This document shows, one piece after another, positions 7,121 to 14,821 of a stretch of DNA of 15,415 bases. The position numbers were made by a program, and so were the translations under genes. Under the pieces are notes generated by a model. That model was not told the origin of the DNA. It did not search any database and saw only the letters and a list, made by a program, of their open reading frames with translations. Source of the DNA: Lachnospiraceae bacterium (GTDB taxonomy: Bacteria; Bacillota; Clostridia; Lachnospirales; Lachnospiraceae). The stretch's first letter is position 1; the number at the start of each line of letters is the position of its first letter. The stretch spans positions 1 through 15,415 of the forward strand of contig CAADTT010000064.1 of NCBI GenBank assembly GCA_900752065.1. Direction: 5' to 3'.

Positions 7121-7239
7121 AGGAGACAGATCATACAAATGTATTTGCGGCATGGCTGCCTGAACGGTTACAATTGGTTATAGATTACGGAAAAAACAGC
7201 GGATACTTGCTTGATCCGCAGGATTAGGAGGAGGCTTTC

Positions 7240-8733
7240 ATGATTTATAACAGCATTAAAAAGCTGGTGACTTATGGCCTGGAAACAGGGCTGATCACAG
7301 AGGAAGATAAGATTTTTACAACAAACGAGCTGCTTGAGCTCTTAAAACTTGACGAGTATGAGGAGCCGGAAGAGACATATACCGACGTGGATCTGGAGGC
7401 CACACTGGGAGAGATTCTGGACTATGCGGCTGAGAACGGGCTTCTTGAGAGCAACAGCGTTGTATATCGTGACCTGTTTGACACGAAGGTGATGGGGCTG
7501 CTGACACCGAGACCGCATGAAGTGATCCGAAAATTTCAGGAGCTTTATGCACAGTCTCCAAAGGCTGCCACAGATGCTTACTACAAATTCAGTCAGGATA
7601 CGGATTATATCCGCCGTTACCGCATCGCCAGAGACAGAAAGTGGGTAACCTCCACAGCATATGGTGATCTGGATATTACGATCAATCTTTCCAAGCCGGA
7701 GAAGGATCCCAAAGCGATCGCGGCGGCGAAACTGGCAAAGCAGAGCGGCTATCCAAAGTGCCAGCTTTGTATGGAAAATATCGGCTATGCAGGACGCACC
7801 AACCATCCGGCAAGACAGAATCACCGCGTGATGCCGATTACGGTAAATGGGAAGCCCTGGGGATTCCAGTATTCTCCATATGTATATTACAATGAGCACT
7901 GTATTGTCTTTAATTCCGAACATACGCCGATGAAGATTGAGCGCGATACCTTTGCGAAGCTTCTGGATTTTGCGCGCCAGTTTCCGCATTATTTTGTGGG
8001 TTCCAATGCGGATCTTCCGATTGTGGGAGGCTCGATCCTGAGTCATGACCATTTCCAGGGCGGCGGCTATGAGTTCGCTATGGCAAAGGCTCCCATCGAG
8101 ATGACTTTTGCCATCAAAGGCTTTGAGGATGTAGTGACTGGTATCGTAAAGTGGCCGATGTCTGTGATCCGCCTGCAGAGTGCCAAAATCGACCGCCTGG
8201 TAGATCTGGCAGACCATATCCTGACTGCATGGAGGGGCTATACGGATGAGGCGGCCTTTATCTTCGCAGAGACAGACGGTGAGCCGCATAATACGATCAC
8301 TCCGATTGCCAGAAAGCGCGGGGATCTCTTTGAACTGGATCTTGTTCTCCGCAATAATATTACGACGGAGGAGCATCCGCTGGGCGTTTACCATCCGCAC
8401 GCAGAGCTGCATCATATCAAAAAAGAAAACATCGGACTGATCGAGGTTATGGGGCTGGCAGTGCTTCCGGCAAGACTGAAATCGGAACTGGAGCTTTTGG
8501 CTGAATACATGGTAGAAGGTAAGGATATCCGTTCAAATGAAGTTCTGGAGAAACATGCAGACTGGGTAGAAGAATTCGCACCGAAATACCAGAACTTTAC
8601 AAAGGAAAATGTCATGGATATTATTCAGAAGGAAGTAGGAATTGTGTTTATGAAGGTTCTGGAGTGCGCGGGCGTTTATAAATACGATGAGAAGGGAAGA
8701 AAAGATTTCCAGAAATTTATTAATACACTATGA
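7240..8733 (+). CDS. galT: UDP-glucose--hexose-1-phosphate uridylyltransferase, class II
   Basis: Exchanges UMP between UDP-glucose and galactose-1-phosphate, the second Leloir step. At 497 residues it belongs to the longer class II (Firmicutes-type) GalT, not the approximately 350-residue E. coli type. Visible motifs are C174-x-x-C177 in KCQLCMENIGYAGR, HCIVFNSEHTPM, and the active-site H269-D-H271-F-Q273 followed by GG, where the His accepts the uridylyl group. AELHHIKKENIGLIEVMGLAVLP follows near 385-410. The start at 7240 has a strong AGGAGGAGG site. The stop codon TGA (8731-8733) is supplied by the left end of an inserted element; the pre-insertion gene would have ended with the same residues and a TAG. 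galE is absent from the window, so the epimerase must lie elsewhere. Confidence 0.96.
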   Translation: MIYNSIKKLVTYGLETGLITEEDKIFTTNELLELLKLDEYEEPEETYTDVDLEATLGEILDYAAENGLLESNSVVYRDLFDTKVMGLLTPRPHEVIRKFQELYAQSPKAATDAYYKFSQDTDYIRRYRIARDRKWVTSTAYGDLDITINLSKPEKDPKAIAAAKLAKQSGYPKCQLCMENIGYAGRTNHPARQNHRVMPITVNGKPWGFQYSPYVYYNEHCIVFNSEHTPMKIERDTFAKLLDFARQFPHYFVGSNADLPIVGGSILSHDHFQGGGYEFAMAKAPIEMTFAIKGFEDVVTGIVKWPMSVIRLQSAKIDRLVDLADHILTAWRGYTDEAAFIFAETDGEPHNTITPIARKRGDLFELDLVLRNNITTEEHPLGVYHPHAELHHIKKENIGLIEVMGLAVLPARLKSELELLAEYMVEGKDIRSNEVLEKHADWVEEFAPKYQNFTKENVMDIIQKEVGIVFMKVLECAGVYKYDEKGRKDFQKFINTL

Positions 8734-8916
8734 TGTTGGGGGCAAAAGATGCCAGACGGATTGTTTCGTACTTCGTACTTCCACAATCCTGCCCAATATT
8801 CGGATATTGTGGGGCATACGCCCCGCTTTTATCCTCATATCGGGCGGGTCACTAAGCCATAAAACCACTCCTGTGCAAGCACATCGTGGTTTTTGACTTT
8901 TGACCCTGGCATCATA
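8729..8916. mobile_element. MITE-like miniature inverted-repeat element
   Basis: Seen directly: imperfect terminal inverted repeats of about 20 bp, TATGATG-n3-GGG-n-CAAAAG at 8729-8748 and its reverse complement at 8897-8916 (16 of 20 positions match; three of the differences would pair as G-U in RNA). The direct repeat TACACT occurs at 8724-8729 and 8915-8920, a likely 6-bp target duplication. No protein is encoded. The inside is packed with hairpins: 8758-8764/8783-8789 with a tandem TTCGTAC repeat in its loop, 8794-8799/8804-8809, 8811-8815/8820-8824, and 8861-8868/8886-8893 with 8872-8876/8879-8883 nested. It separates galT from its terminator. Copies elsewhere in the genome would prove mobility; that cannot be tested here. 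Confidence 0.7.
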
Positions 8917-8931
8917 CACTGTAGAAGAATT

Positions 8932-8960
8932 ACGGGGCTGTAAGCCCCGTTTTCTTTGTT
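8932..8960 (+). terminator. Terminator of the galK-galT operon
   Basis: A perfect 8-bp stem (8932-8939 with 8943-8950), a 3-base loop and a T-rich tail (ttttctttgtttt). The tail follows the + strand orientation, so it mainly ends the gal transcript. For the convergent sigG transcript only a weak T-rich tail would follow the hairpin. Without the inserted element the stem would begin 8 bases after the galT stop. Confidence 0.85.
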
Positions 8961-9737
8961 TTATCTCAAATAAGCGCGCATGGTTTTTAAGGCGTTTTTT
9001 TCCAGACGGCTTACCTGAGCCTGAGAAATATGGATTTCATTTGCAACCTCTGTCTGTGTCTTCCCCTCATAAAACCGCATTTCGATGATCATTCGTTCCC
9101 GTTCTCCCAGTCTTTGTATGGCCTCCTTTAAAGAAATGGATTCCAACCAGTTTTCTTCTCTGTTTTTCCGGTCGCTGATCTGATCCATTACATAAAGGGT
9201 ATCTCCGCCCTCGGTGTATACCGGGTCATAGAGACTTACGGGTGTCTGTATGGCATCCATCGCAAGAACGATATCCTCTTTTGAGATACCGATTTCTTCA
9301 GCAATCTCGTTAATGGTAGGTTCCTTCAGATTCTTTTTCATATAGCTTTCTTTTGCATAGATCGCTTTATAGGCCGTGTCCCGCAGAGAACGGCTGACAC
9401 GGATGGAATTGTTATCCCGGAGATATCTGCGGATTTCTCCGATGATCATAGGTACGGCATAGGTGGAAAATTTCACATTTAATGTAGCGTCAAAGTTATC
9501 AATTGCCTTAATCAGACCGATACATCCAATCTGAAACAGGTCATCTGCATTTTCGCTGCTGCTCCCAAAGCGCTTGATCACGCTGAGCACAAGGCGGAGA
9601 TTCCCTTTAATATAGAGCTCCCGTGCATCTCTGTCACCCTCCTGGATCCGGGCAAAGAGCGCCTCCTTTTCTTCATTGTTCAAAAGGGGAAGCTTTGCTG
9701 TGTTTACGCCGCATATCTCAACCTTATTAAGAGCCAT
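8961..9737 (-). CDS. sigG: RNA polymerase sigma-G factor, late forespore
   Basis: Directs transcription of late forespore genes during endospore formation. The product is 258 residues, like B. subtilis SigG. The N-terminus NKVEICGVNTAKLP is a hallmark of SigG. Region 2 includes NLRLVLSVIKRF, DDLFQIGCIGLIKAIDNFD and KFSTYAVPMIIGEIRRYLRD, followed by SIRVSRSLRD. Region 3 contains EPTINEIAEEIGISKEDI, and region 4 contains the helix-turn-helix TQTEVANEIHISQAQVSRLEK. The ATG at 9737 is chosen: AGGAGG lies 9 bases upstream and the protein then starts M-A-L-N-K-V-E-I like its homologues. The ATG at 9746 abuts the ribosome site and is unlikely. sigE, usually adjacent in Clostridia, is not in the window. 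No forespore-type promoter could be assigned with confidence. Confidence 0.96.
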   Translation of the reverse strand: MALNKVEICGVNTAKLPLLNNEEKEALFARIQEGDRDARELYIKGNLRLVLSVIKRFGSSSENADDLFQIGCIGLIKAIDNFDATLNVKFSTYAVPMIIGEIRRYLRDNNSIRVSRSLRDTAYKAIYAKESYMKKNLKEPTINEIAEEIGISKEDIVLAMDAIQTPVSLYDPVYTEGGDTLYVMDQISDRKNREENWLESISLKEAIQRLGERERMIIEMRFYEGKTQTEVANEIHISQAQVSRLEKNALKTMRAYLR

Positions 9738-9831
9738 AATGTTCATCCTCCTGTTAGCTGGTATAAGTTAATGGTTCACATTATGGCCGGTTCATATTCA
9801 CGGATCAGGGAAATAAAAAAAGTTTTAGCCC

Positions 9832-9919
9832 TTGACAGAAATTTTTCTCAATCAATAAAAATAGGAGAAAGCTTTCATGATTTTGCTTGCCATTGCAGAG
9901 TATTTAGTGATAGTATAAA
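9832..9919 (+). promoter_or_regulatory. Candidate promoters and leader of the SGNH gene
   Basis: Two weak candidates lie between sigG and the large secreted-protein gene. One is a perfect TTGACA (9832-9837) followed by a poor -10 in the A-rich run 9853-9860. The other is TTGCAG (9893-9898), a 15-base spacer and TATAAA (9914-9919). If the first is used, the leader is about 120 bases and contains a 13-codon reading frame. The rest of the 248-base gap (9738-9985) holds nothing else recognisable. Confidence 0.4.
9877..9918 (+). other. Possible 13-residue leader reading frame
   Basis: ATG at 9877 with AGGAGA at 9863-9868, 8 bases upstream, reads MILLAIAEYLVIV and stops at TAA 9916-9918. It lies in the leader of the SGNH gene and would be translated only if the TTGACA promoter at 9832 is used. 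It is hydrophobic and very short, so it may be chance. Confidence 0.2.
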
Positions 9920-9985
9920 AGAAAATAGATAGCTGCGGAGAAATGTGAAGCTATAAAGAAAATGAGATAAGGAGGAAAATGATTT

Positions 9986-12900
9986 ATGAAACATATTGCA
10001 GGAAAAAGATTGACCGCCCTGTTTCTGGCAGGAGTCTTGATGGCGGGAAGTCCTGAAATGTGTCTGCCGTCCGTACAGGCTGTTTCTGTGGAATCAAGAG
10101 CGGTGGATCTTTCGACGATCGGCAGTTCGATCAGTCAGATGTTTGAAGTCAATGATGCGAATACCTGGCTGTTTGCGGGAGGTGTGGAGACACAGGGAAG
10201 GTATGCGGAGATTCAGGGAAACCGCAGTTATGTGGGCCACTTTGAGGAATGTGTGCGGCGGAACGGTGATGGTTCTGGCCTTCAGCATCATCGCTATACC
10301 ATCAGCGTGGGAAAGGCAGGACAGGATCTGTCAGGATTCCTCGCAAAGCTGGATGGTGAGGACGGATATATCCGCACGCTGGATCCGAGAGCTATCGTAT
10401 ATTTGATCGGAGAGGAAGACTATGATAAGGGGGCGGGCAGCGTAGAGAACTTTAAGACGGATCTGACCAGCCTGATCACCAGGGCGCTCGCTATGAAGAA
10501 TAACAGCGGTTTTGCAGTGATCCAGCTTCCGCATGCGGTCAATGACACAACAGATATGGGAAATGCGGGACTCTATGCAAATGCGGCAAAAGAGGCTGTC
10601 AGCAATTTTTCGGCGGATCAGCTAACAAGGGTAGTCCTGGTGGATTATTATACCAGCACGAATACAGATGCCTTTAAAAATGGAGGAAATCTGACAGAGG
10701 ATGGGAGACTGAGCGCAAAAGGGCATCTTGAGATTGCCAGACAGCTCTGCACGGCTACCATAAAAAATCTGGGAAATACTTTTCCGACGATGACGACTTG
10801 GGTAGAGGAGGAATCACCGGAGATTTATCTGACAGACAGACCGGAGGTATCCGCATCCGCGGATGCTTTGCAGGTGAAGATTCCGGAAACGGTGAATTCT
10901 CAGAGCGGCTGGAATTGGAAGCTGGAGATGAACGATCTGCTGATCAGCGGAGAGGCGGCAGGCAATTCCTTTACGATTGACAGGCTGCCGGCAAATAAAG
11001 AATATAAACTGACATTATGTTCAAAGGACGGCAGCACACAGCTCTCTTCTGTTTATGGAAAAGTATCAGAAGGAAAAACGGGAGGAGAGCAGAAGCTTAC
11101 CTCCTTGCAGCAGAAGATTGCAGATAAGGTAAACGGAGAAGAGCCTCTGACCTGGCTGTTTACCGGAGATTCGATCACGCACGGGCTGGTGCATACGAAG
11201 GGCTATGATTCGGTTGCACAGGCTTTTGAAAAATATGTGCGGGAAGATTTGGGAAGGGCAGATGATGTCGTCATAAATACAGGGGTATCCAGCACGGATT
11301 CTACCTGGCTGCTGGAGAATATTGAGACGCGTGTGACGAAATATAAGCCGGATATCGTTTCTGTGATGATCGGAACCAATGATGTGTATACGAATGTCAA
11401 TAATTTTCATAAGGATAAAGATGGCCAGTGGGTGAAGATCACGGTGGACGTTTACCGTCAGAATTTGAAGAATATCGTACAGAAGATCCGGGAGGCAAAT
11501 CCGGATGCATGCATTATTTTCCGTTCCGCAACACCGACGAGACAGGGAGGACGTGATACATACCTGACAAACGGTTATCTTCAGGCGATGGAGGAAGTTG
11601 CAAAAGAGGACGGCGGCATCATTTTCGTCGATCAGTATTATGACTGGGATAAGGAGATACGAACATTTCCCTATCTGTGGAATGCAAACTTCTATTTTAA
11701 TGATACGAATCTTCATCCCGGTGCTGCCGGACAGCTCCGCATGATGCAGCAGTTTGTTCGCGAAACCGGATTAAACACAGATACGAGGCTGGCAAATCTC
11801 TCCTATAAATTTACCTACACGGAAAATGCAAGCAGTGTCACGCCTCAGGTCGTCTACGGTGCTGACCGGATCAAGGTAGCGAGAAGTGATCTGCAGAGCG
11901 CTTATACAGCGGCTGGAGGGACAGGAACTATCGGAGCGTTGGAGATCACCCTGACGGCTGAGGATGGCAGAACCTATACCCAGAGTACGGAGGTGAACGG
12001 CGCAGACTTTGTGATGAAGGGGATTCCTTTCGGAACCTATACAGTAAAAGTTGTCGGTACACTGACAGAACGGGCAGAGCATGTTACATTCGGCACGCAG
12101 ACAGTTACTTTAAGCGAAGATCAGGAGCCGGAATATGATGTACTGCTGGATAACCTGACGATTACGGAATTATCAGCAGGACAGAAAGTGGGCGTCTTTA
12201 CTGTAGATGAGATGGCGCCGGAGGGTTCATGGACCTATTCCCTTTGCGATGGAGAAGGAAACAGGGACAACGCTCGCTTTGAAATACTGGGCAGAACGCT
12301 GAAGATCAGGACAGAGCTTGCCGTGCAGCAGGAATACCAGATCCGGGTGAAAGCCGTAAACGGTGGATATCAGAAAGAACAGACATTTGTGATCCGTACA
12401 GGAAAGAACCTTTCAGCGGTGCGGACCGAAGCGCAGGAATCCTTTGCGGCGGATCAGATGTCGCTGGATATGGACGTGCATGACTTTAACTTCAATGGGA
12501 CAGATCATGTCAATGCGGCGGATGCATCAGGCGCTTATTACGACGGCGGTTCTTATCTTCAGGTGCTGAACAATCTGAAAGAAAACAGTACCGGAGGAAC
12601 CATCATTTTCCGGTTTAAGACCTCGCAGAAGGGTGGGGTGATCTTCGGTGCCGGAAGCACGGCGGCGGACGATGGTACAAATATGATTTTCGGACTGGAC
12701 AGCAATGGTATGCTGCGCGGTTTGTTCCGTATCCGGTCAGGAAACGGCTTGAAGGGCTCTTTTGGCAGGGATTATTCGGATGGAGAGTGGCACACGGTTG
12801 CAATGAGCTTTGATACGGCGAAGGCAGATTGCCAGAACCAGCTATTGATCAGTGTGGATGGAGGAGATAATCTTTGCACAGATACTACTGTATGGTGGAC

Positions 12901-13777
12901 GGAACAGTATAAAACATGGTTCAGTGCCAACAGCACAGAGATCAGGAACCTTGTAATCGGCGGAGGCGCTTACGGAAGTGTCAATTCCATGGGCAGTTTT
13001 AATGGATCGATTGATTTCGTGACGGTAACGGATGAAAAATATTCAGAAGAAGAGCTCCGCATTCTTTCCAGGGAAGCTACACAGGCCGAAGAGCCGGAGA
13101 CGATTGCAGCAGTCGAAGGGATTGCGGTCAGCGGGGACACCGTAAACATTTCAGAAAATGCGGGCTATGAGGCATCCGATATCGTGTGGAACGGAAGCAT
13201 CGGTACGTTTGTGCTGACGGCAAAGGATGGCTGCCGGTTTGACGAAGCTATCTCTGTTGCGGCTCTGGAGATCGGCGGAAAGAAATACACTGCCAAGACA
13301 GCATGGCAGACAGAGCAGGAAGTGATCGTGACACTTACGGAGGCAGAGCCGGAACAGAAGCCTGATGATAACCAGGGCAACCAGGGTGAGGAAAAACCAA
13401 CAGAAGGAAATACAGAAACAGAAAAGCCTGGGCAGACAGTTACGCTGCCGGAACAGAAGCCGATAGATGAAGTGAAACCGCCTCAGGTGAAAAAACCGGC
13501 AGCTACAAAGAAAGTAACGGCAAAGCAGGTAAAAAGAAAAACACAGGTAAAGATCACCTGGAAAAAGGTAAAAAATGCGAAAGAATATGTGATCTACCGC
13601 TCTGTGAAAAAGAATAAAGGCTATGTGAAGATCAAAACGTTAAAGGGTGCGAAAAAGGTATCTTACATAGATAAGAAAGTCAAAAAAGGAAAGAAATATT
13701 ATTACCGTGTAGTGGTGAAGACGAAGGACGGATATTCTGCACCAAAGACATCAAAGGCTGTAAAAGTCAAAAAATAA
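9986..13777 (+). CDS. Secreted multidomain protein with tandem SGNH domains (first inactive), LamG-like and Lys-rich C-terminal domains
   Basis: A 1263-residue exported protein. Signal peptide 1-32, cleavage probably after PSVQA. Domain A (about 40-275) is SGNH-like but degenerate: block I is WLFAGGVETQG, with V67 at the serine position; block III has E144 for Asn; the C-terminal block has S243 for His. An Ig/FN3-like linker follows (280-365). Domain B (about 370-598) is SGNH with WLFTGDSITHG (S396), block II NTGVSSTDSTW, IGTNDVY (N465) and DTNLHPGAAG (D573, H577). Then come Ig-like (600-715), cadherin-like (716-805) and LamG/sialidase-lectin-like (815-1031) regions, a further beta domain (1040-1115), an E/P/Q/N-rich linker and a lysine-rich FN3-like domain (1172-1263). 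There is no LPXTG anchor. Probably a surface esterase, perhaps deacetylating complex glycans; the substrate is inference. Start supported by AAGGAGG at 9969-9975. Confidence 0.82.
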   Translation: MKHIAGKRLTALFLAGVLMAGSPEMCLPSVQAVSVESRAVDLSTIGSSISQMFEVNDANTWLFAGGVETQGRYAEIQGNRSYVGHFEECVRRNGDGSGLQHHRYTISVGKAGQDLSGFLAKLDGEDGYIRTLDPRAIVYLIGEEDYDKGAGSVENFKTDLTSLITRALAMKNNSGFAVIQLPHAVNDTTDMGNAGLYANAAKEAVSNFSADQLTRVVLVDYYTSTNTDAFKNGGNLTEDGRLSAKGHLEIARQLCTATIKNLGNTFPTMTTWVEEESPEIYLTDRPEVSASADALQVKIPETVNSQSGWNWKLEMNDLLISGEAAGNSFTIDRLPANKEYKLTLCSKDGSTQLSSVYGKVSEGKTGGEQKLTSLQQKIADKVNGEEPLTWLFTGDSITHGLVHTKGYDSVAQAFEKYVREDLGRADDVVINTGVSSTDSTWLLENIETRVTKYKPDIVSVMIGTNDVYTNVNNFHKDKDGQWVKITVDVYRQNLKNIVQKIREANPDACIIFRSATPTRQGGRDTYLTNGYLQAMEEVAKEDGGIIFVDQYYDWDKEIRTFPYLWNANFYFNDTNLHPGAAGQLRMMQQFVRETGLNTDTRLANLSYKFTYTENASSVTPQVVYGADRIKVARSDLQSAYTAAGGTGTIGALEITLTAEDGRTYTQSTEVNGADFVMKGIPFGTYTVKVVGTLTERAEHVTFGTQTVTLSEDQEPEYDVLLDNLTITELSAGQKVGVFTVDEMAPEGSWTYSLCDGEGNRDNARFEILGRTLKIRTELAVQQEYQIRVKAVNGGYQKEQTFVIRTGKNLSAVRTEAQESFAADQMSLDMDVHDFNFNGTDHVNAADASGAYYDGGSYLQVLNNLKENSTGGTIIFRFKTSQKGGVIFGAGSTAADDGTNMIFGLDSNGMLRGLFRIRSGNGLKGSFGRDYSDGEWHTVAMSFDTAKADCQNQLLISVDGGDNLCTDTTVWWTEQYKTWFSANSTEIRNLVIGGGAYGSVNSMGSFNGSIDFVTVTDEKYSEEELRILSREATQAEEPETIAAVEGIAVSGDTVNISENAGYEASDIVWNGSIGTFVLTAKDGCRFDEAISVAALEIGGKKYTAKTAWQTEQEVIVTLTEAEPEQKPDDNQGNQGEEKPTEGNTETEKPGQTVTLPEQKPIDEVKPPQVKKPAATKKVTAKQVKRKTQVKITWKKVKNAKEYVIYRSVKKNKGYVKIKTLKGAKKVSYIDKKVKKGKKYYYRVVVKTKDGYSAPKTSKAVKVKK

Positions 13778-13783
13778 AAAGAA

Positions 13784-13816
13784 TCCCGGCATCGGAGGAG
13801 GTGCCGGGACCTTTTT
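13784..13816. terminator. Shared bidirectional terminator between the SGNH gene and ylmC
   Basis: A perfect 8-bp GC-rich stem (13784-13791 with 13802-13809) and a 10-base loop. On the + strand it is followed by CCTTTTT. On the - strand it is followed by a T-rich run over 13771-13783. It can therefore end both convergent transcripts, and the ylmC stop codon (13815-13817) overlaps the T tract. Confidence 0.85.
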
Positions 13817-14075
13817 ACTCTTCACATTTTCTCCTGCATGTCTCTTCGTCGATCTCCACTAAAATGATATCGGCGCCGATCTGTCTGACACACTTCCAGG
13901 GAATGACGAATTCCGTGTCCCGTCCGAGAAAGGAACAGAGTTTTCCAGGTCCGGGAACGATGAGGGCAAGGATACAGCCGTCACAGGAATTGATATCCAC
14001 ATCATTGACGCATCCAAGAGAGCGGCAGGTGCAGATATTGATAACTTCTTTTTGCCGGAGTTCACAAATACGCAT
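13815..14075 (-). CDS. YlmC/YmxH-family sporulation protein (PRC-barrel)
   Basis: An 86-residue cysteine-rich small protein. The family core is clear: MRICELRQKEVINICTCRSLG, then DINSCDGCILALIVPGPGK, then GRDTEFVIPWKCVRQIG and DIILVEI. This is a single PRC-barrel fold. Members are conserved in spore-forming Firmicutes and often lie near sigE/sigG; the molecular role is unknown. The repeated Cys pairs suggest metal binding or disulfides, which is inference. The start at 14075 has GAGGA 5 bases upstream and matches the family N-terminus; the frame is open for 28 more codons upstream (to 14159), but that stretch is not conserved in the family as I know it. It converges with the SGNH gene and is divergent from niaR. 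Confidence 0.9.
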   Translation of the reverse strand: MRICELRQKEVINICTCRSLGCVNDVDINSCDGCILALIVPGPGKLCSFLGRDTEFVIPWKCVRQIGADIILVEIDEETCRRKCEE

Positions 14076-14257
14076 AGGTTCCTCGCAGGGCATACAGTAT
14101 TTAGAACATCCTATGCCATTCAGAAAAGATTTATGTCCGGAAACAATTTCATTTCCCAAATGTAGTAGCGCACAAACGAAAAATGGGTTATAATGTTCCT
14201 AGTGAGTGTTTGCAGCTTGTACTGTCAGAAAAAAAGACTGAGAAAGGTTGGGGTATT

Positions 14258-14821
14258 ATGAAGGGAAAGGACAGAAGAGCATGTATTCTCCGATTACTGG
14301 CAGAGAGCTCCAATGCCCTGTCGGGAGCCCGTCTGGCAGAGCAGATGAAGGTGAGCCGTCAGGTTATTGTACAGGATATCGCACTTTTGCGCGCAAACGG
14401 CGCAGATATTGTTTCCACAAACCTCGGATATTTGCTGATGAAAAAGGAAGAAGCCAGCCGCGTATTCAAGGTGCTGCATTCAGACGAGGAAGTGGAGGAG
14501 GAACTGTCTCTGGTCGTAGATTACGGCGGAATCGTTAAGGATGTTTTTGTTTTTCACAAGGTGTACGGAACGGTGAGAGGAGATATGAATATCCGCTCCC
14601 GCCGGGACGTGAAAAAGTTTGTAGAGGATATTGCCAGCGGCAAATCGAGCCTGCTGAAAAATGTCACATCCGGCTACCATTATCATACAGTTCTGGCTGA
14701 AAATGAACAGATTCTGGATATGATACAGGAGAAGCTGCAGGAAAGAGGATTTCTCGCCAGACTGCAGGATTATGAACCTATTGATTTCTGGAACAGAGAG
14801 GAAAAAGGAGGAGAAGCATGA
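14258..14821 (+). CDS. niaR: NiaR-type transcriptional repressor of NAD biosynthesis (HTH_11 plus 3H domain)
   Basis: Nicotinate-responsive repressor of NAD synthesis and niacin uptake genes (YrxA family). The product is 187 residues. Residues 5-65 form the winged helix: RACILRLLAESSNALSGARL, AEQMKVSRQVIVQDIALLRANG, then STNLGYLL. Residues 70-180 form the 3H domain with H74, E82, H141 and H143, the same spacing as the metal ligands I recall for the T. maritima protein (His79, Glu87, His144, His146), plus H100 in HKVYG. The ATG at 14258 is chosen with AAAGG about 10 bases upstream. A TATAAT at 14189-14194 is a likely -10, but its -35 is poor. The stop overlaps the nrdR start (ATGA), so the two are co-translated. 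It sits divergent from ylmC. Confidence 0.9.
   Translation: MKGKDRRACILRLLAESSNALSGARLAEQMKVSRQVIVQDIALLRANGADIVSTNLGYLLMKKEEASRVFKVLHSDEEVEEELSLVVDYGGIVKDVFVFHKVYGTVRGDMNIRSRRDVKKFVEDIASGKSSLLKNVTSGYHYHTVLAENEQILDMIQEKLQERGFLARLQDYEPIDFWNREEKGGEA

Noticed and set aside
7342..8415. 357-codon frame on the - strand inside galT
   Set aside because: galT is unambiguous on the + strand; the antisense translation has no recognisable domain.
8738..8919. Short reading frames on both strands within the galT-sigG gap
   Set aside because: They are made of the hairpin-rich inserted element, have no ribosome sites, and encode no recognisable protein.
9760..9800. Forespore (SigF/SigG) promoter for sigG: TGAATA on the - strand at 9800-9795
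   Set aside because: The -35-like word is good, but no acceptable -10 occurs at the right distance; a SigE-like alternative nearer the gene is equally vague.
14076..14159. N-terminal extension of the YlmC protein by 28 residues
   Set aside because: The family starts with M-R-I-C-E-L-R, and GAGGA precedes the ATG at 14075.
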